Assembly (NCBI GenBank): GCA_964454745.1
Contig: CAYVUI010000040.1
Location: forward strand, 1 to 33,423
Source of the DNA: CAYVUI01 sp964454745
Lineage (GTDB): Bacteria; Planctomycetota; Phycisphaerae; Sedimentisphaerales; Anaerohalosphaeraceae
Length of the DNA stretch: 33,423 nucleotides
Direction of reading: 5' to 3'
A model generated the notes under the pieces. The model was not told the origin of the DNA. It was given only the letters and a program-made list of their open reading frames with translations, and made no database searches. Shown here one piece after another: positions 24,443 to 33,397 of this stretch (its first letter is position 1; the number at the start of each line of letters is the position of its first letter). The translations under genes were made by a program, and so were the position numbers.

Positions 24443-25666
24443 TTATAACTCGAGCGGCCCCTGGGAGAAACTTGAAAATGCTGCGGGCCGAAATTCACGG
24501 ATCATTTCGTTGACCTGCTCACAAGTGATGCTTCGGATTGCTTCGACATCATCAGCAACGCTTCGGTATTCCTTTGAGTAGGTCCAGTTGAAACCAAGGT
24601 TTACAAGCCGGCCCATCGGGGTTTCGCACTTCAGGGCAACCGAACTTAGCACTTTTCGCTTGGCTTTTTCCAGTTCATCTTCCGTGATCCCCTCTTTTTC
24701 CAGTTTAGCCAGAATTTCCCGGGTGATATTCAGTGTTTTCTGGACATTTTCCGGGGCGGTACGGAAATAACTGTAGAACACGCCGACCCCGTCCATGGCC
24801 TCAAAGTGCATCACTGCCGTTTCCGCAATGGCGGTATCGATCAGGGCCCAGAAATAGCGGCTTCCAGTCGAATCCCCGATAATGGTAGACAGCAGGCTGC
24901 CAACGAATCGCCTCGGATCCTGGGCACCTACACCGGGGCTCATCAGGCAGATATGCTGCTGTTTGAGAATTTCTTTCTTTTGGAATTTATGCTCTTTTGT
25001 TCCTTCCGAGAAAGAGAGTGTCCTGTCCGCATCGGAAGAAATCCAGGCGGAGCACTGTTTGCGGATCAGAGAGGTGATTTTTGAAAAGTCTGCATTCCCG
25101 CAGCAGGCAACGATAATATTGTTCGGTGCATAACGGGATTCAAAATAGCTGCGCATCTGCCCTGCGGTCATCGCATCGATGGACGCATTCGTGCCCAGTA
25201 CGCTGTTGCCGCAGGGATGGTTGCCGAAATGAAGGGTCCGGCACTGGTCAATTACGTCAAAGTGCGGATAGTCCTTGTACATGGCTATTTCTTCCTTGAT
25301 GACGTTTTTTTCCATATTGAAGTCGTCATCGAGGAGGCTGGGCCGCATGAGTTTTGTCCAGAGTGTGGTTACCTCTTCGAGCCTTTCGGGCAGGACCGCG
25401 GCGTAATAGACCGTATTTTCTTCGCTGGTAAAAGCATTGTACTTGGCACCGAGACGGTCAAATTCGAGATTGACCTCCAGCGCGGACAACCCCGGGGCGC
25501 CCTTGAAAAGCATGTGTTCGAGAAAATGGCTGACACCGTTGATCACGAGCGATTCATCCCGGCTGCCGGTTTTGACGAAAAAGCCAATCGCTGCGGACTG
25601 CGCGGATGGATTGAGTTCTCCTAAAATGGTCAGGCCGTTGTCGAGCTTGTCTTGTACGAATTCCAT
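24443..25666 (-). CDS. M16B zinc peptidase, catalytic subunit
   Basis: A 407-residue protein with the inverted zinc motif HFLEH (47-51: H47, E50, H51) and the downstream acidic segment KEEIAMYKDYP, where E125 or E126 would be the third ligand. The second half lacks the usual EKRGLxY motif that helps bind substrate, which the neighbouring protein carries. M16B peptidases act as dimers enclosing short unfolded peptides; this one probably forms a heterodimer with the upstream gene product. No signal peptide is seen, so it should be cytoplasmic. GAGG precedes the ATG by five bases. The separation from the partner gene is 8 bp. Confidence 0.87.
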   Translation of the reverse strand: MEFVQDKLDNGLTILGELNPSAQSAAIGFFVKTGSRDESLVINGVSHFLEHMLFKGAPGLSALEVNLEFDRLGAKYNAFTSEENTVYYAAVLPERLEEVTTLWTKLMRPSLLDDDFNMEKNVIKEEIAMYKDYPHFDVIDQCRTLHFGNHPCGNSVLGTNASIDAMTAGQMRSYFESRYAPNNIIVACCGNADFSKITSLIRKQCSAWISSDADRTLSFSEGTKEHKFQKKEILKQQHICLMSPGVGAQDPRRFVGSLLSTIIGDSTGSRYFWALIDTAIAETAVMHFEAMDGVGVFYSYFRTAPENVQKTLNITREILAKLEKEGITEDELEKAKRKVLSSVALKCETPMGRLVNLGFNWTYSKEYRSVADDVEAIRSITCEQVNEMIREFRPAAFSSFSQGPLEL

Positions 25667-25674
25667 AGATACCT

Positions 25675-26892
25675 CTAAACCTCAATGCCCCTCGGGCCGA
25701 TGGTTACGATTGTAAAGTCTTTGACTGGATTTTTCTTTAGATATGCGAGGACCGAGTCAATGGAGGTCTGGTCGATCTTTTCCTTGATTTCGTCGAGCGG
25801 ACGGACCCGGCCAAGCATGTAATAATCCCGGGCAATGGTTCCCGCGCGGGCACTGGAAGATTCGCTGTTCATGATGACCGAACTCTTGAGGCCGATTTTA
25901 GCGTTTTCCATCTCCTGCTGGGTGATGCCCTCGGCAAGCCGGATGAATTCATTTTTCGTTACATCAAAGGTTTCCTGCGCCTTGTCCGGGGTCGTTCCGG
26001 CGTAGCAGTGGATACCGGCCTGGTCTTTTAATATATGATAGCGTGCGCCGACGGCATAACAGAGGCCGCGTTTTTCGCGGACTTCGGTAAACAGCCGGCT
26101 GCTCATTCCGCCCGAGAGAACGGTGCTGGCGAGCATGGCATTGTAATAGTCCGGGTTGTCCAGCGTAACGGCCGGGATCATCAAGCCGATATGGACCTGG
26201 GCCCCATCGTGTTCGATGTGCTGATATCCCCGAACCGGATCCTGCGTTTCGATTGGCGGTGGATCCAGGGCCGGCCGACCGCTAAAGCGTTTTTCAACGG
26301 TTTCGCAGACTTTGTCAAAATCATATTTGCCGGCGATCGTGAAGATCGTCTGGCTCGGATCGAAATACTTTTCGATCAGTTCACGGGCTGCTTGCGGGCG
26401 AAGAATCTCAAGGGTCTGTTCCCGTCCTGTAGGTGAAATACCCAGCGGAGAGGGATAAAATCGTTCGTGAAGCTCCTGCATAACCTTCTGGCGTGGATCA
26501 TCATCGAGGCTTAATACTTCCTGAAGGGCAAGGGTCCTCGATAGCTGAAACTGGTCACTGTCGAGCTTCGGTTCAAGCAGGATTGTTGAATACAGGTCGA
26601 TCGCTTCGAGCAGTACATCCGCCTGGAGCGAGGAGCCCAGTGAAATATGGCTGCTCGAAATATGCGAGCTTCGATGCAGTCCCAGGCCGTCCAGTTCATC
26701 GCTAAGCTGCCTCGAATCCAGTGTGCCGGCGCCGCGAAAGAGCCAGTTGCAGATGACCGACCCCGCACCGCAGAGCTCTTTGCCGATTCGCGCTGCGCCC
26801 AGAGGCAGCATGAAATCAAAGGCGACCGATTCGATCTGCTCGATTTGCTGTCCGAGCAGTACCATTCCATTTTTTAATACATGTTTATCCAT
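25675..26892 (-). CDS. M16B peptidase-like protein, non-catalytic partner
   Basis: A 405-residue M16-fold protein in which the zinc motif is replaced: the position of HxxEH reads SVICN (about 45-49), so it cannot be a metallopeptidase by itself. The second half keeps SSRLFTEVREKRGLCYAVGARY, the Arg/Tyr substrate-binding motif that is missing in the adjacent catalytic protein. This complementary split is known for heterodimeric M16B peptidases such as the Sphingomonas A1 pair. AGGAAGAAG lies before the ATG at 26892. It follows smc by 14 bp. Confidence 0.87.
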   Translation of the reverse strand: MDKHVLKNGMVLLGQQIEQIESVAFDFMLPLGAARIGKELCGAGSVICNWLFRGAGTLDSRQLSDELDGLGLHRSSHISSSHISLGSSLQADVLLEAIDLYSTILLEPKLDSDQFQLSRTLALQEVLSLDDDPRQKVMQELHERFYPSPLGISPTGREQTLEILRPQAARELIEKYFDPSQTIFTIAGKYDFDKVCETVEKRFSGRPALDPPPIETQDPVRGYQHIEHDGAQVHIGLMIPAVTLDNPDYYNAMLASTVLSGGMSSRLFTEVREKRGLCYAVGARYHILKDQAGIHCYAGTTPDKAQETFDVTKNEFIRLAEGITQQEMENAKIGLKSSVIMNSESSSARAGTIARDYYMLGRVRPLDEIKEKIDQTSIDSVLAYLKKNPVKDFTIVTIGPRGIEV

Positions 26893-26906
26893 TCTTCTTC
26901 CTGTTG

Positions 26907-29900
26907 TCAGGCTACAGCGGTTTGCGTTTCATCAAAGCGTACACTGATTTTCTTACTGACGCCCTGTGTCTGCATGGTAACGCCAAAGAGCAGGTCCGCA
27001 ATGCTCATGGTCCGTTTAGAGTGCGTAATAATGACGAACTGGCTGTTCTTCTGGAACTCTTTGACGATCAGGTTAAAGCGTTCATTGTTGGCTTCATCGA
27101 GTGCCGCATCCACCTCGTCGAGGAAGCAGAACGGCGAAGGTTTGCTCTTGAAGATGGCAAACTGCAGGGCGATGGCGGTCAGTGTTTTCTCACCGCCGCT
27201 AAGCTGGCTGATCGTGCGGGGCTGCTTTCCGGGCGGTTTGGCATAAATCTCAATGCCGGACTCAAGGATGTCTTCCGGGTTCTCGAGGATGACGTCGGCC
27301 TTGCCGCCGCCAAAGAGCTTGCGGAACAGATCCTGGAAATTCAGGCGGACTTCTTCAAAGGTGGTCCGGAACTTCTCGCGGCTTTCGACGTTGATCTTCT
27401 GGATGAGCTGTTCCAACTGGATTTTACTCTTGTTGAGGTCTTCGACCTGGCTGCTGAGGAATTCAAAACGTTCTTCAAGTTCCTCCTGCTGATCAATCGC
27501 ATCCACGTTGACATTACCCAGCCGTTCGATCTTGCCTTTGAGTTCATTGATCTCGGTTCGCACTTCATCCCAGTTGACATCCTGCTGCTCGTAATCTTCG
27601 TAGGCTTTTTCAATCTCGATGCCGAGTTCTTCGAGCACCCGCTGCGTGAGGCTCTCGTGTTTGACCTTGATTTCGTTAAGTTCGAGGTCCAGCGAATGAA
27701 TCTTCTGTTCGATTTCTTCCTGGCTCTTTCGCTTCTCGCGGAGCAGGGTGTCGTTTTCCTGCCGCTGGGTGATCATTTCCTCCACATCTTCATGGAGGGT
27801 GCGGCTTTGCTTTTCGAGTTCGTCTTTTTCAACGTAAAGCTCGGAGACCTGTGCCTGGGAGGAAAGGATATTTCGCTGAGTTTCCTGGAGCTGTTCCTCG
27901 CAAGTCTGCATTTCGTTGCGGTGTGATTCGAGTCGAATCCGGCTGTGCTGAAGCTGGCTCTGAAGGCTGCTGAGTTTCTGCTGGAGGGAGTTCTTCTGCT
28001 CCCGCATGGCGCCCAGTTCGATCCGAAGCTCCGTAAGCGTAGCGACTTTTTGGTCCCGGCCGGCCTTTTGCTCATCGAGACGCGACTGAAGCTGGCTGAT
28101 TCGCTCGTTGCGTTCTTCTTTGATCGCTTCCTCTTCGTCGAGACGTTTTTTGGTTTCGTATTCCCGCTGGACGGAATCGGAAATTTCCTTTTCAATCCCT
28201 TCGATCTCGCCGGCAATGAGGGGCTGCTCATTTTTGAGCCGGTCGATGTTCTGGTCCAGCAGCTTGATATGCGACTCGGTGTCGATCTTTTCCGTGTTGG
28301 CTTCGTAGATGCTGGTCCTCAGGTTCTTGCATACCTTTTCGAGGTGCTCGCTCTGACGGTGATTGCTGGATAGGTTCTCCTGCTTTTCGGCAATCTGACT
28401 GTGCAGGGATGCAATCTGCTCTTCGAGGTCGTGAATACGGCTTTTTCGTGAGATCAGGCCTTCCTCGCGGCCCAGGGGCCCCATTCGCAGCATGGTGCTG
28501 CCGTTATAGACCTGGCCGGAAGGCGTGACGAAATTGTATTCCGGTCCGAGATGGGAGGCCAGTTCCATCGCGATATCGATAGACTCTACGAGGATAACTT
28601 TGCCCAGCAGCGACCATGCCAGGCGGGTGTATTTGGGTGCGAAAGTGACGAATTCAACGAGCCGTCCGAGAACCCCTTCATGGCTGCCAAGATCGATACA
28701 GTCTTTAAAGGGCTCGATCTTGTCCATACACAGGACGCTGACCCGGCTGGTCAGTTCGCCGCTGAGCCTTTCATTTTCGAGCAGGGCGGTCGTGGAGTTG
28801 ATAATCAGGGCATCGGTCAGGCCCTCCAGCGCGCCCTCGGCGGCGGGGGCATGCTCGATATCGGCACTGATGATATCCGCCAGGATTCCCTCGATGAATG
28901 AATCCGATTGCCCGCTGTGAGCTTCAAGAATTGATTGAATTGCATCGCTGATGCCTTCGCGGCGAATATGCATGTCATTGAGGAGATTGTATTCACTGCC
29001 CAGTGCACTTCGGTTTTCCTTGAGGAGGGCGAGCTCATCGCTCAGCGCCGCGGAACTTGAGTCGATATCAGCCATTTCGCTGCGCTTGGCGTCGAGGGTG
29101 TCCTGCAGTTCGGCGATGACGCTTTTAATATCGTCAAATTTTGCATGATGGGCCGCACGCTGTGCCAGGGCATCTTCCAATTGCTGACGGGCTTCGAGTG
29201 CCTTGCCGGTCAGGCGGTCTTTCTGGCCGGAAAGATTTTTCCGATAGCTGTTCATGCTCTCGATTTCATTGTGAAGCTGGGCCGTCCGCCGGACGCTGTC
29301 GATCACACCGGATTTTTCGTCTTCCAGTTCCGCCTCCAGTGAACCGCATTGGGTGTTGATCTCATGGATGACCTGTTCATGGTCGGTCACCTGGCTGTTC
29401 TTTTCGGCCAGGTTTTGTTCGATCTCTTCTGCAAGAGTGCAGGTCTCGCCGGCCTGTTGCTCGAAGCTTTTCATCTGATCGGTGAGGGTTTTAATTTCCT
29501 GACCTGCTTGCTCAATGCGGCCTTTGAGCTCGGTAATGCGGGCCGTGAGCATGTCAATGCGTTCAAGCTGCTGTTCGATTCGCCCCTTGGCCGAGACAAG
29601 AGAGTTATCGCATCGGTTGATGAGGTTTTCCTTTTCGATGATTGCCTGGCCCAGCTCAGTGACCTCAGCGTCGAGTTGACCAACCTCTTTGACAACCTGG
29701 CCGAAATTCGAGTTGATCTCACCCAGGGCAGCGGATTTATCCTTCTGGAGGTGGACGAGTTTGTCATACTCCGCCAGCGAATAATTGACACGCAGTTCTT
29801 TGAGCCGCTGGGTGTGTTCAAGATAGTTCCTTGCTTTACCGGCCTGGAGCTTAACACTGCGAAGCTGCTTTTGCACTTCGGTAATAATATCCGCCAGGCG

Positions 29901-30467
29901 AAGCAGGTTCTGTTCGGTTCGGTCGAGTTTTCGCAGAGCTTCTTTTTTGTGCGCCTTGAATTTACTGATCCCGGCCGCTTCCTCGAAAATGAGCCTGCGG
30001 TCGTCCCGGTTGGCACGCAGGAGCTGGTCGATCTGGCCCTGCTCGATGATGGAATATGCCTTCATGCCGACACCGGTGTCCATGAAAAACTCACGGATGT
30101 CCTTGAGTCGGCAGGACTTCTGGTTGATCAGGTATTCGCTTTCGCCGCTGCGATAGAGCCTGCGGGTCACCTGGAGGTCGTCTCCTTCTGCACTGCTGGA
30201 ATGGCTGACCTCGGAAAAGATCAGGCTCACTTCCGACATGGAAGAGGGCTTTCGAGTGCCCGAACCGCTGAAGATGACGTCGGCCATTTGTCCGCTTCGC
30301 AGGCTCTTTGGACTCTGATCGCCCAGAACCCACTTTACGGCATCGACGACGTTGCTCTTGCCGCAGCCGTTGGGCCCGACAATCGCGGTAATCCCCGATC
30401 CGATCTGGAATTCCGTTTTATCTGCAAAGCTTTTAAAGCCATTGAGTACGATTTTTTCTAACTTCAT
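26907..30467 (-). CDS. smc: Chromosome segregation ATPase SMC
   Basis: A 1186-residue SMC of normal length. N-terminal Walker A GPNGCGKSN (31-39) and the ABC signature LSGGEK (1089-1094) plus Walker B FCFLDEVD (about 1113-1120) come together in the head domain. Two long coiled-coil arms (about 165-500 and 680-1010) flank a hinge (about 505-665). The hinge end shows the typical FVTPSGQVY...GPLGREEG pattern. SMC dimers with ScpA and ScpB extrude DNA loops and help separate sister chromosomes. scpA and scpB are not in this window. It is second in the operon, after the FlgI-like gene (48 bp). Confidence 0.97.
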   Translation of the reverse strand: MKLEKIVLNGFKSFADKTEFQIGSGITAIVGPNGCGKSNVVDAVKWVLGDQSPKSLRSGQMADVIFSGSGTRKPSSMSEVSLIFSEVSHSSSAEGDDLQVTRRLYRSGESEYLINQKSCRLKDIREFFMDTGVGMKAYSIIEQGQIDQLLRANRDDRRLIFEEAAGISKFKAHKKEALRKLDRTEQNLLRLADIITEVQKQLRSVKLQAGKARNYLEHTQRLKELRVNYSLAEYDKLVHLQKDKSAALGEINSNFGQVVKEVGQLDAEVTELGQAIIEKENLINRCDNSLVSAKGRIEQQLERIDMLTARITELKGRIEQAGQEIKTLTDQMKSFEQQAGETCTLAEEIEQNLAEKNSQVTDHEQVIHEINTQCGSLEAELEDEKSGVIDSVRRTAQLHNEIESMNSYRKNLSGQKDRLTGKALEARQQLEDALAQRAAHHAKFDDIKSVIAELQDTLDAKRSEMADIDSSSAALSDELALLKENRSALGSEYNLLNDMHIRREGISDAIQSILEAHSGQSDSFIEGILADIISADIEHAPAAEGALEGLTDALIINSTTALLENERLSGELTSRVSVLCMDKIEPFKDCIDLGSHEGVLGRLVEFVTFAPKYTRLAWSLLGKVILVESIDIAMELASHLGPEYNFVTPSGQVYNGSTMLRMGPLGREEGLISRKSRIHDLEEQIASLHSQIAEKQENLSSNHRQSEHLEKVCKNLRTSIYEANTEKIDTESHIKLLDQNIDRLKNEQPLIAGEIEGIEKEISDSVQREYETKKRLDEEEAIKEERNERISQLQSRLDEQKAGRDQKVATLTELRIELGAMREQKNSLQQKLSSLQSQLQHSRIRLESHRNEMQTCEEQLQETQRNILSSQAQVSELYVEKDELEKQSRTLHEDVEEMITQRQENDTLLREKRKSQEEIEQKIHSLDLELNEIKVKHESLTQRVLEELGIEIEKAYEDYEQQDVNWDEVRTEINELKGKIERLGNVNVDAIDQQEELEERFEFLSSQVEDLNKSKIQLEQLIQKINVESREKFRTTFEEVRLNFQDLFRKLFGGGKADVILENPEDILESGIEIYAKPPGKQPRTISQLSGGEKTLTAIALQFAIFKSKPSPFCFLDEVDAALDEANNERFNLIVKEFQKNSQFVIITHSKRTMSIADLLFGVTMQTQGVSKKISVRFDETQTAVA

Positions 30468-30515
30468 ACTTTTTCATCCCTGAAAAATACGTATTTTGCT
30501 TCCATATCCATGATT

Positions 30516-32273
30516 TTATCGGTCATTGGGTGTTAAATTCTCTAATAAATTGCCGGCTTTTGTCATTGGCTCAATCTCAAGTTCAGCGTCAATCGACCCG
30601 GAACGAACCAATCGTATCAGAATCGGGACCATTTCGGAATAGGAGATTCCCAATCCGGGACGAATTCTTACAGATTGTTTGCTTGAAATTTCCGGCGATT
30701 CACACAGTGTTTTGATGATATCGGTTAATTTATATCCACTTCTAAGGGGGCCAAGAATCTTGGGCCGTTTGGGGTGTTTTCGCATAATTGAGATATATCC
30801 CTGTCCCGGCACGGAATTGAGTGTAACCGTACCGTCGGTGCTTGTCGCAAAAATGTCATTGCTGCAGTAAAGGGGCCCGCCGAAAATCACAATTTTCGGT
30901 GATTTCTGCTGGGAAATAAAGAGGGTTCGAGGACCGGCGCAGACAACCGAGTCGATCAGGAATTCATCAGCAACCAGTGTGCTTTGCACCGAGACATCTC
31001 CGAGCCGCTTTAGCTGCATATACGCAGGGTAGCGAACTGTAAAGTCATTCGCAGAAAGGGCTTCGGTTAAAATCGGGATTGCCTGGTCACGGGGCAGGTA
31101 CTGGCCTGCGGCTTCAACCGCCTCTTGCCGCAGGGGCGAAGAAGTATCTTTTATGATTTGCCGAAAAACGTTTAGGCCAAGACTGCTTCCAATATCGGCC
31201 ATACATCGTGCTGCATGGAAGCGAACCTCATCGCTGGGATGTTTTAAAAGGGGCTCGATTTGGGCAACAGCGGGTTTTCCGATACTCGAAAGGGCGATTT
31301 CCGCCTCATAAAGTGACTTTCCGTCCTGCATTTGCTTCACAAGGCGTGTGATACGCAGGTCTCGGGCCTGCTCACTGGGCCGAATGTGCAGTGAAAGAAG
31401 CAGGTCGGTAAACCGGTCTTTCCGGGTATAGTATACCGGTGGAACGGTCAGGCGTATTTCCTGGTAGGAAAGGGCGTTTGCGGTTTTTTCTCCGAATCTT
31501 TCATTAATGCGGTCACGGATGGCCGCCGCAGCGAGATAGGAGGGCTGTTTCAGGATCAGCCGATTCACAAACTGCTGGATTACTTTGCCTCCCCCGAGGA
31601 TATGGCCGCGGGTTAAATCCGGATTCGATTGCCCTAATGGGATGTATATCGGACCGGATGCTTCTGCGAGGGAACGGGTATAAAGCGGATCATATTGGAA
31701 AAGATCGCGGCTAAGACGTCCAAATTCAGTCAATTCAGTAGTATAGAGTCTACCGCCCTCGAGGGATGTAGTCTGAGTCGCGGGATGGGCAGCCACTTTC
31801 AAGTCCATTGATTCTTCGGGAAGCGGCATTTCAGGCAAAAAGCCGTAAACAACCACCACGGCTGTATCCTTGCTGGCGAGGAAGTCATTTACATTAATTA
31901 TCCCTTTTTCGGGTAGATTTTGGATAATTTGCTTGGTCAGGGGCTCCCTCAGTTCGGCAGGGCACTCACTGGAACCGGTACCGAACAGGCCGGCCACGAT
32001 ACCAAATCCACGGATCGGGGCCTGTTGCTGTATGGAAAGGATTGCATAATTGCCTATATTATCATCAATGAACTCTGGAAGCCTTTCCTGGGGTTTTTGA
32101 GGCTCTTTCGCCTCCGGCTCCATACAACCACCGGCAAAGAGCATACACAACAGCGTGATCCCCAGAAGCCCCAGCAGTCGCGGCAAGGACATCAAGAAGC
32201 GATTTGGAGCCACATCAGTGATGTAAGCCTTTGATTCTAATCGCTTTATATTTTGTATGCTGTTTGATTTCAT
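30516..32273 (-). CDS. FlgI-like lipoprotein with inserted HEAT repeats
   Basis: A 585-residue protein. The signal has a long 27-residue leader, then MSLPRLLGLL...LFAGGC with lipobox Cys50; Met51 at +2 suggests outer-membrane sorting. Residues 72-300 follow the flagellar P-ring protein FlgI almost block by block: GFGIVAGLFGTG (89-100), SLEGGRLYTTEL (170-181), a GQSNPDLTRGHILGGG segment, and LKQPSYLAAAAIRDRINERFG. About 320-430 are HEAT repeats. The FlgI C-terminal pattern returns at about 535-567 (SYSEMVPILIRLVRSGSIDAEL). No other flagellar gene is in the window. GGGAG precedes the ATG at 32273; a later Met28 has no ribosome site. Role unknown. Confidence 0.8.
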   Translation of the reverse strand: MKSNSIQNIKRLESKAYITDVAPNRFLMSLPRLLGLLGITLLCMLFAGGCMEPEAKEPQKPQERLPEFIDDNIGNYAILSIQQQAPIRGFGIVAGLFGTGSSECPAELREPLTKQIIQNLPEKGIINVNDFLASKDTAVVVVYGFLPEMPLPEESMDLKVAAHPATQTTSLEGGRLYTTELTEFGRLSRDLFQYDPLYTRSLAEASGPIYIPLGQSNPDLTRGHILGGGKVIQQFVNRLILKQPSYLAAAAIRDRINERFGEKTANALSYQEIRLTVPPVYYTRKDRFTDLLLSLHIRPSEQARDLRITRLVKQMQDGKSLYEAEIALSSIGKPAVAQIEPLLKHPSDEVRFHAARCMADIGSSLGLNVFRQIIKDTSSPLRQEAVEAAGQYLPRDQAIPILTEALSANDFTVRYPAYMQLKRLGDVSVQSTLVADEFLIDSVVCAGPRTLFISQQKSPKIVIFGGPLYCSNDIFATSTDGTVTLNSVPGQGYISIMRKHPKRPKILGPLRSGYKLTDIIKTLCESPEISSKQSVRIRPGLGISYSEMVPILIRLVRSGSIDAELEIEPMTKAGNLLENLTPNDR

Positions 32274-32587
32274 GGTAACTCCCGTTTGAAACTCTTCTTC
32301 CCTGAGAATGAGAAATATTCAATCAAATTAGAATAAAATAATTTTTTTGAGGGTCAAGGATATTCTCTATATTCACAGGCAGTTTTATTTTTTGTTTTGT
32401 AAATATATTGATGAAAAGAAGTAAGCGCTTTGGGGGGGCTGTGAGTTTTTCTTTGCCTGCCCGGGGCGGAAATATTTTTGCCACAGGCGGCTTGTTTTTT
32501 TCTTGCAAGGGTTTCTCGCCTTGCCTAAAATTCTCCCATTCGCGTTGGGAAAGGGGGGTAACTAATGACGGAGGTTTTGGTCTGAAT
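32274..32587. other. 314 bp intergenic region with a promoter, two small hairpins and a G7 tract
   Basis: Besides the promoter for the smc operon it holds a GGGGGGG run near 32430 and two short inverted repeats: GCAAGG/CCTTGC (32505-32524) and TCCCA/TGGGA (32534-32550). These are followed by a GGGGGG run just before the Cys-rich mini-gene. No ORF with convincing coding character is present. The hairpins may end upstream transcription or be remnants of an intergenic repeat. Confidence 0.5.
32330..32357 (-). promoter_or_regulatory. Promoter for the FlgI-like-smc operon
   Basis: Read on the minus strand, TTGACC (32352-32357) and TATTCT (32330-32335) are 16 bp apart and about 57 bp upstream of the ATG at 32273. 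The -35 has five of six consensus bases and the -10 has four. Confidence 0.5.
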
Positions 32588-32773
32588 ATGGAAGTTATGA
32601 CGGAAAAATCGCAGTGCTCTGCATGTGTTTATTTCATTCCTTATGAAAGCATGCATGGGCAAATCGGGGAATGCCGGAAAAGTAACCTGTCCGCTTCAGT
32701 TGGGGGAAATTATTCGATCCGATGGACAAAAGTGACGTCGAATCATTTTTGCGAGCAGTTCAGGCAGTTATAA
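32588..32773 (+). CDS. Small Cys-rich protein, possible metal-binding domain
   Basis: A 61-residue protein from the ATG at 32588, with another ATG three codons later. Cysteines occur as CSAC (two, spaced CxxC), then in GECRK and in HFCEQF, i.e. a four-Cys arrangement C-x2-C-x16-C-x25-C. GGAGG lies 13 bases upstream of the start, which is long. The frame is open further upstream, but that part reads like non-coding sequence. It is 165 bp from the diiron protein gene. Family not recognised; it may be a metal- or redox-associated mini-protein. Confidence 0.5.
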   Translation: MEVMTEKSQCSACVYFIPYESMHGQIGECRKSNLSASVGGNYSIRWTKVTSNHFCEQFRQL

Positions 32774-32938
32774 TTTTGCCTGGTAATGGAATGAGCTGAT
32801 CTCGAAAAGCGGACTGGGGAATTTTGGGGTTGAACTGCAGTTTGCCTCTTTGTATACTTAATCCCTGTTATCGCTTTATCGTCAAAGCGGTATAGTTGTT
32901 TACTTGATTCTGTTTTTTCACAAGGAGGGGATTTGGTT

Positions 32939-33397
32939 ATGCAGAACCTCAACTCGATTGAACGTATTCTCGATTTTGCCATCGATAATGAAAAAGAAGC
33001 CTATGCCTTTTATATGGACCTTGCCGGCAAAGCCGGGAATGCCCAGATGAAGGAGGTCTTTGAAGATTTTGCCAATGAGGAAAAGCGGCATCGTGAAAAG
33101 CTCGAATCAATCAAGGCCGGGGAATTGAACTTCGGCAAGCCAGTCTCAAAACTCGAGGATATGAAGATTTCGGATTATGCGGTTGAGGTTGAGCCGATGG
33201 CGAATTTGTCTTACCAGGGTGCACTGGTCATCGCGATGAAAAAGGAAAAGGCGGCTTTCAGGCTTTATATGGATTTGGCGAATGCAGCAGGTGACGGCGA
33301 GTTTCGCAATTTGTTTATGAATCTTGCACAGGAAGAAGCCAAACATAAACTCCGCTTTGAACTGGAGTACGATAAGGAAATCTACCGGGAGAATTAA
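32939..33397 (+). CDS. Rubrerythrin-like ferritin-fold diiron protein (no rubredoxin domain)
   Basis: A 152-residue four-helix protein made of two similar halves. The iron ligands expected for a rubrerythrin/erythrin site are present twice: E18 with E48-x2-H51 in the first half and E103 with E133-x2-H136 in the second. The usual C-terminal rubredoxin CxxC domain is absent, so electrons must come from a separate partner. Such proteins remove hydrogen peroxide or act in iron/oxygen protection in anaerobes. The ATG at 32939 has AAGGAGGGG about ten bases upstream; an in-frame TTG at 32933 is too close. Confidence 0.85.
   Translation: MQNLNSIERILDFAIDNEKEAYAFYMDLAGKAGNAQMKEVFEDFANEEKRHREKLESIKAGELNFGKPVSKLEDMKISDYAVEVEPMANLSYQGALVIAMKKEKAAFRLYMDLANAAGDGEFRNLFMNLAQEEAKHKLRFELEYDKEIYREN

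Noticed and set aside
26904..30461. Long plus-strand open frames (340 and 370 codons)
   Set aside because: They are antisense to smc; the Leu/Phe/Val-rich composition is what an acidic coiled coil gives when read backwards.
30516..32273. Flagellar operon
   Set aside because: Only the FlgI-like protein is present; no ring, hook, rod or export gene is adjacent, and it is a lipoprotein with HEAT repeats.
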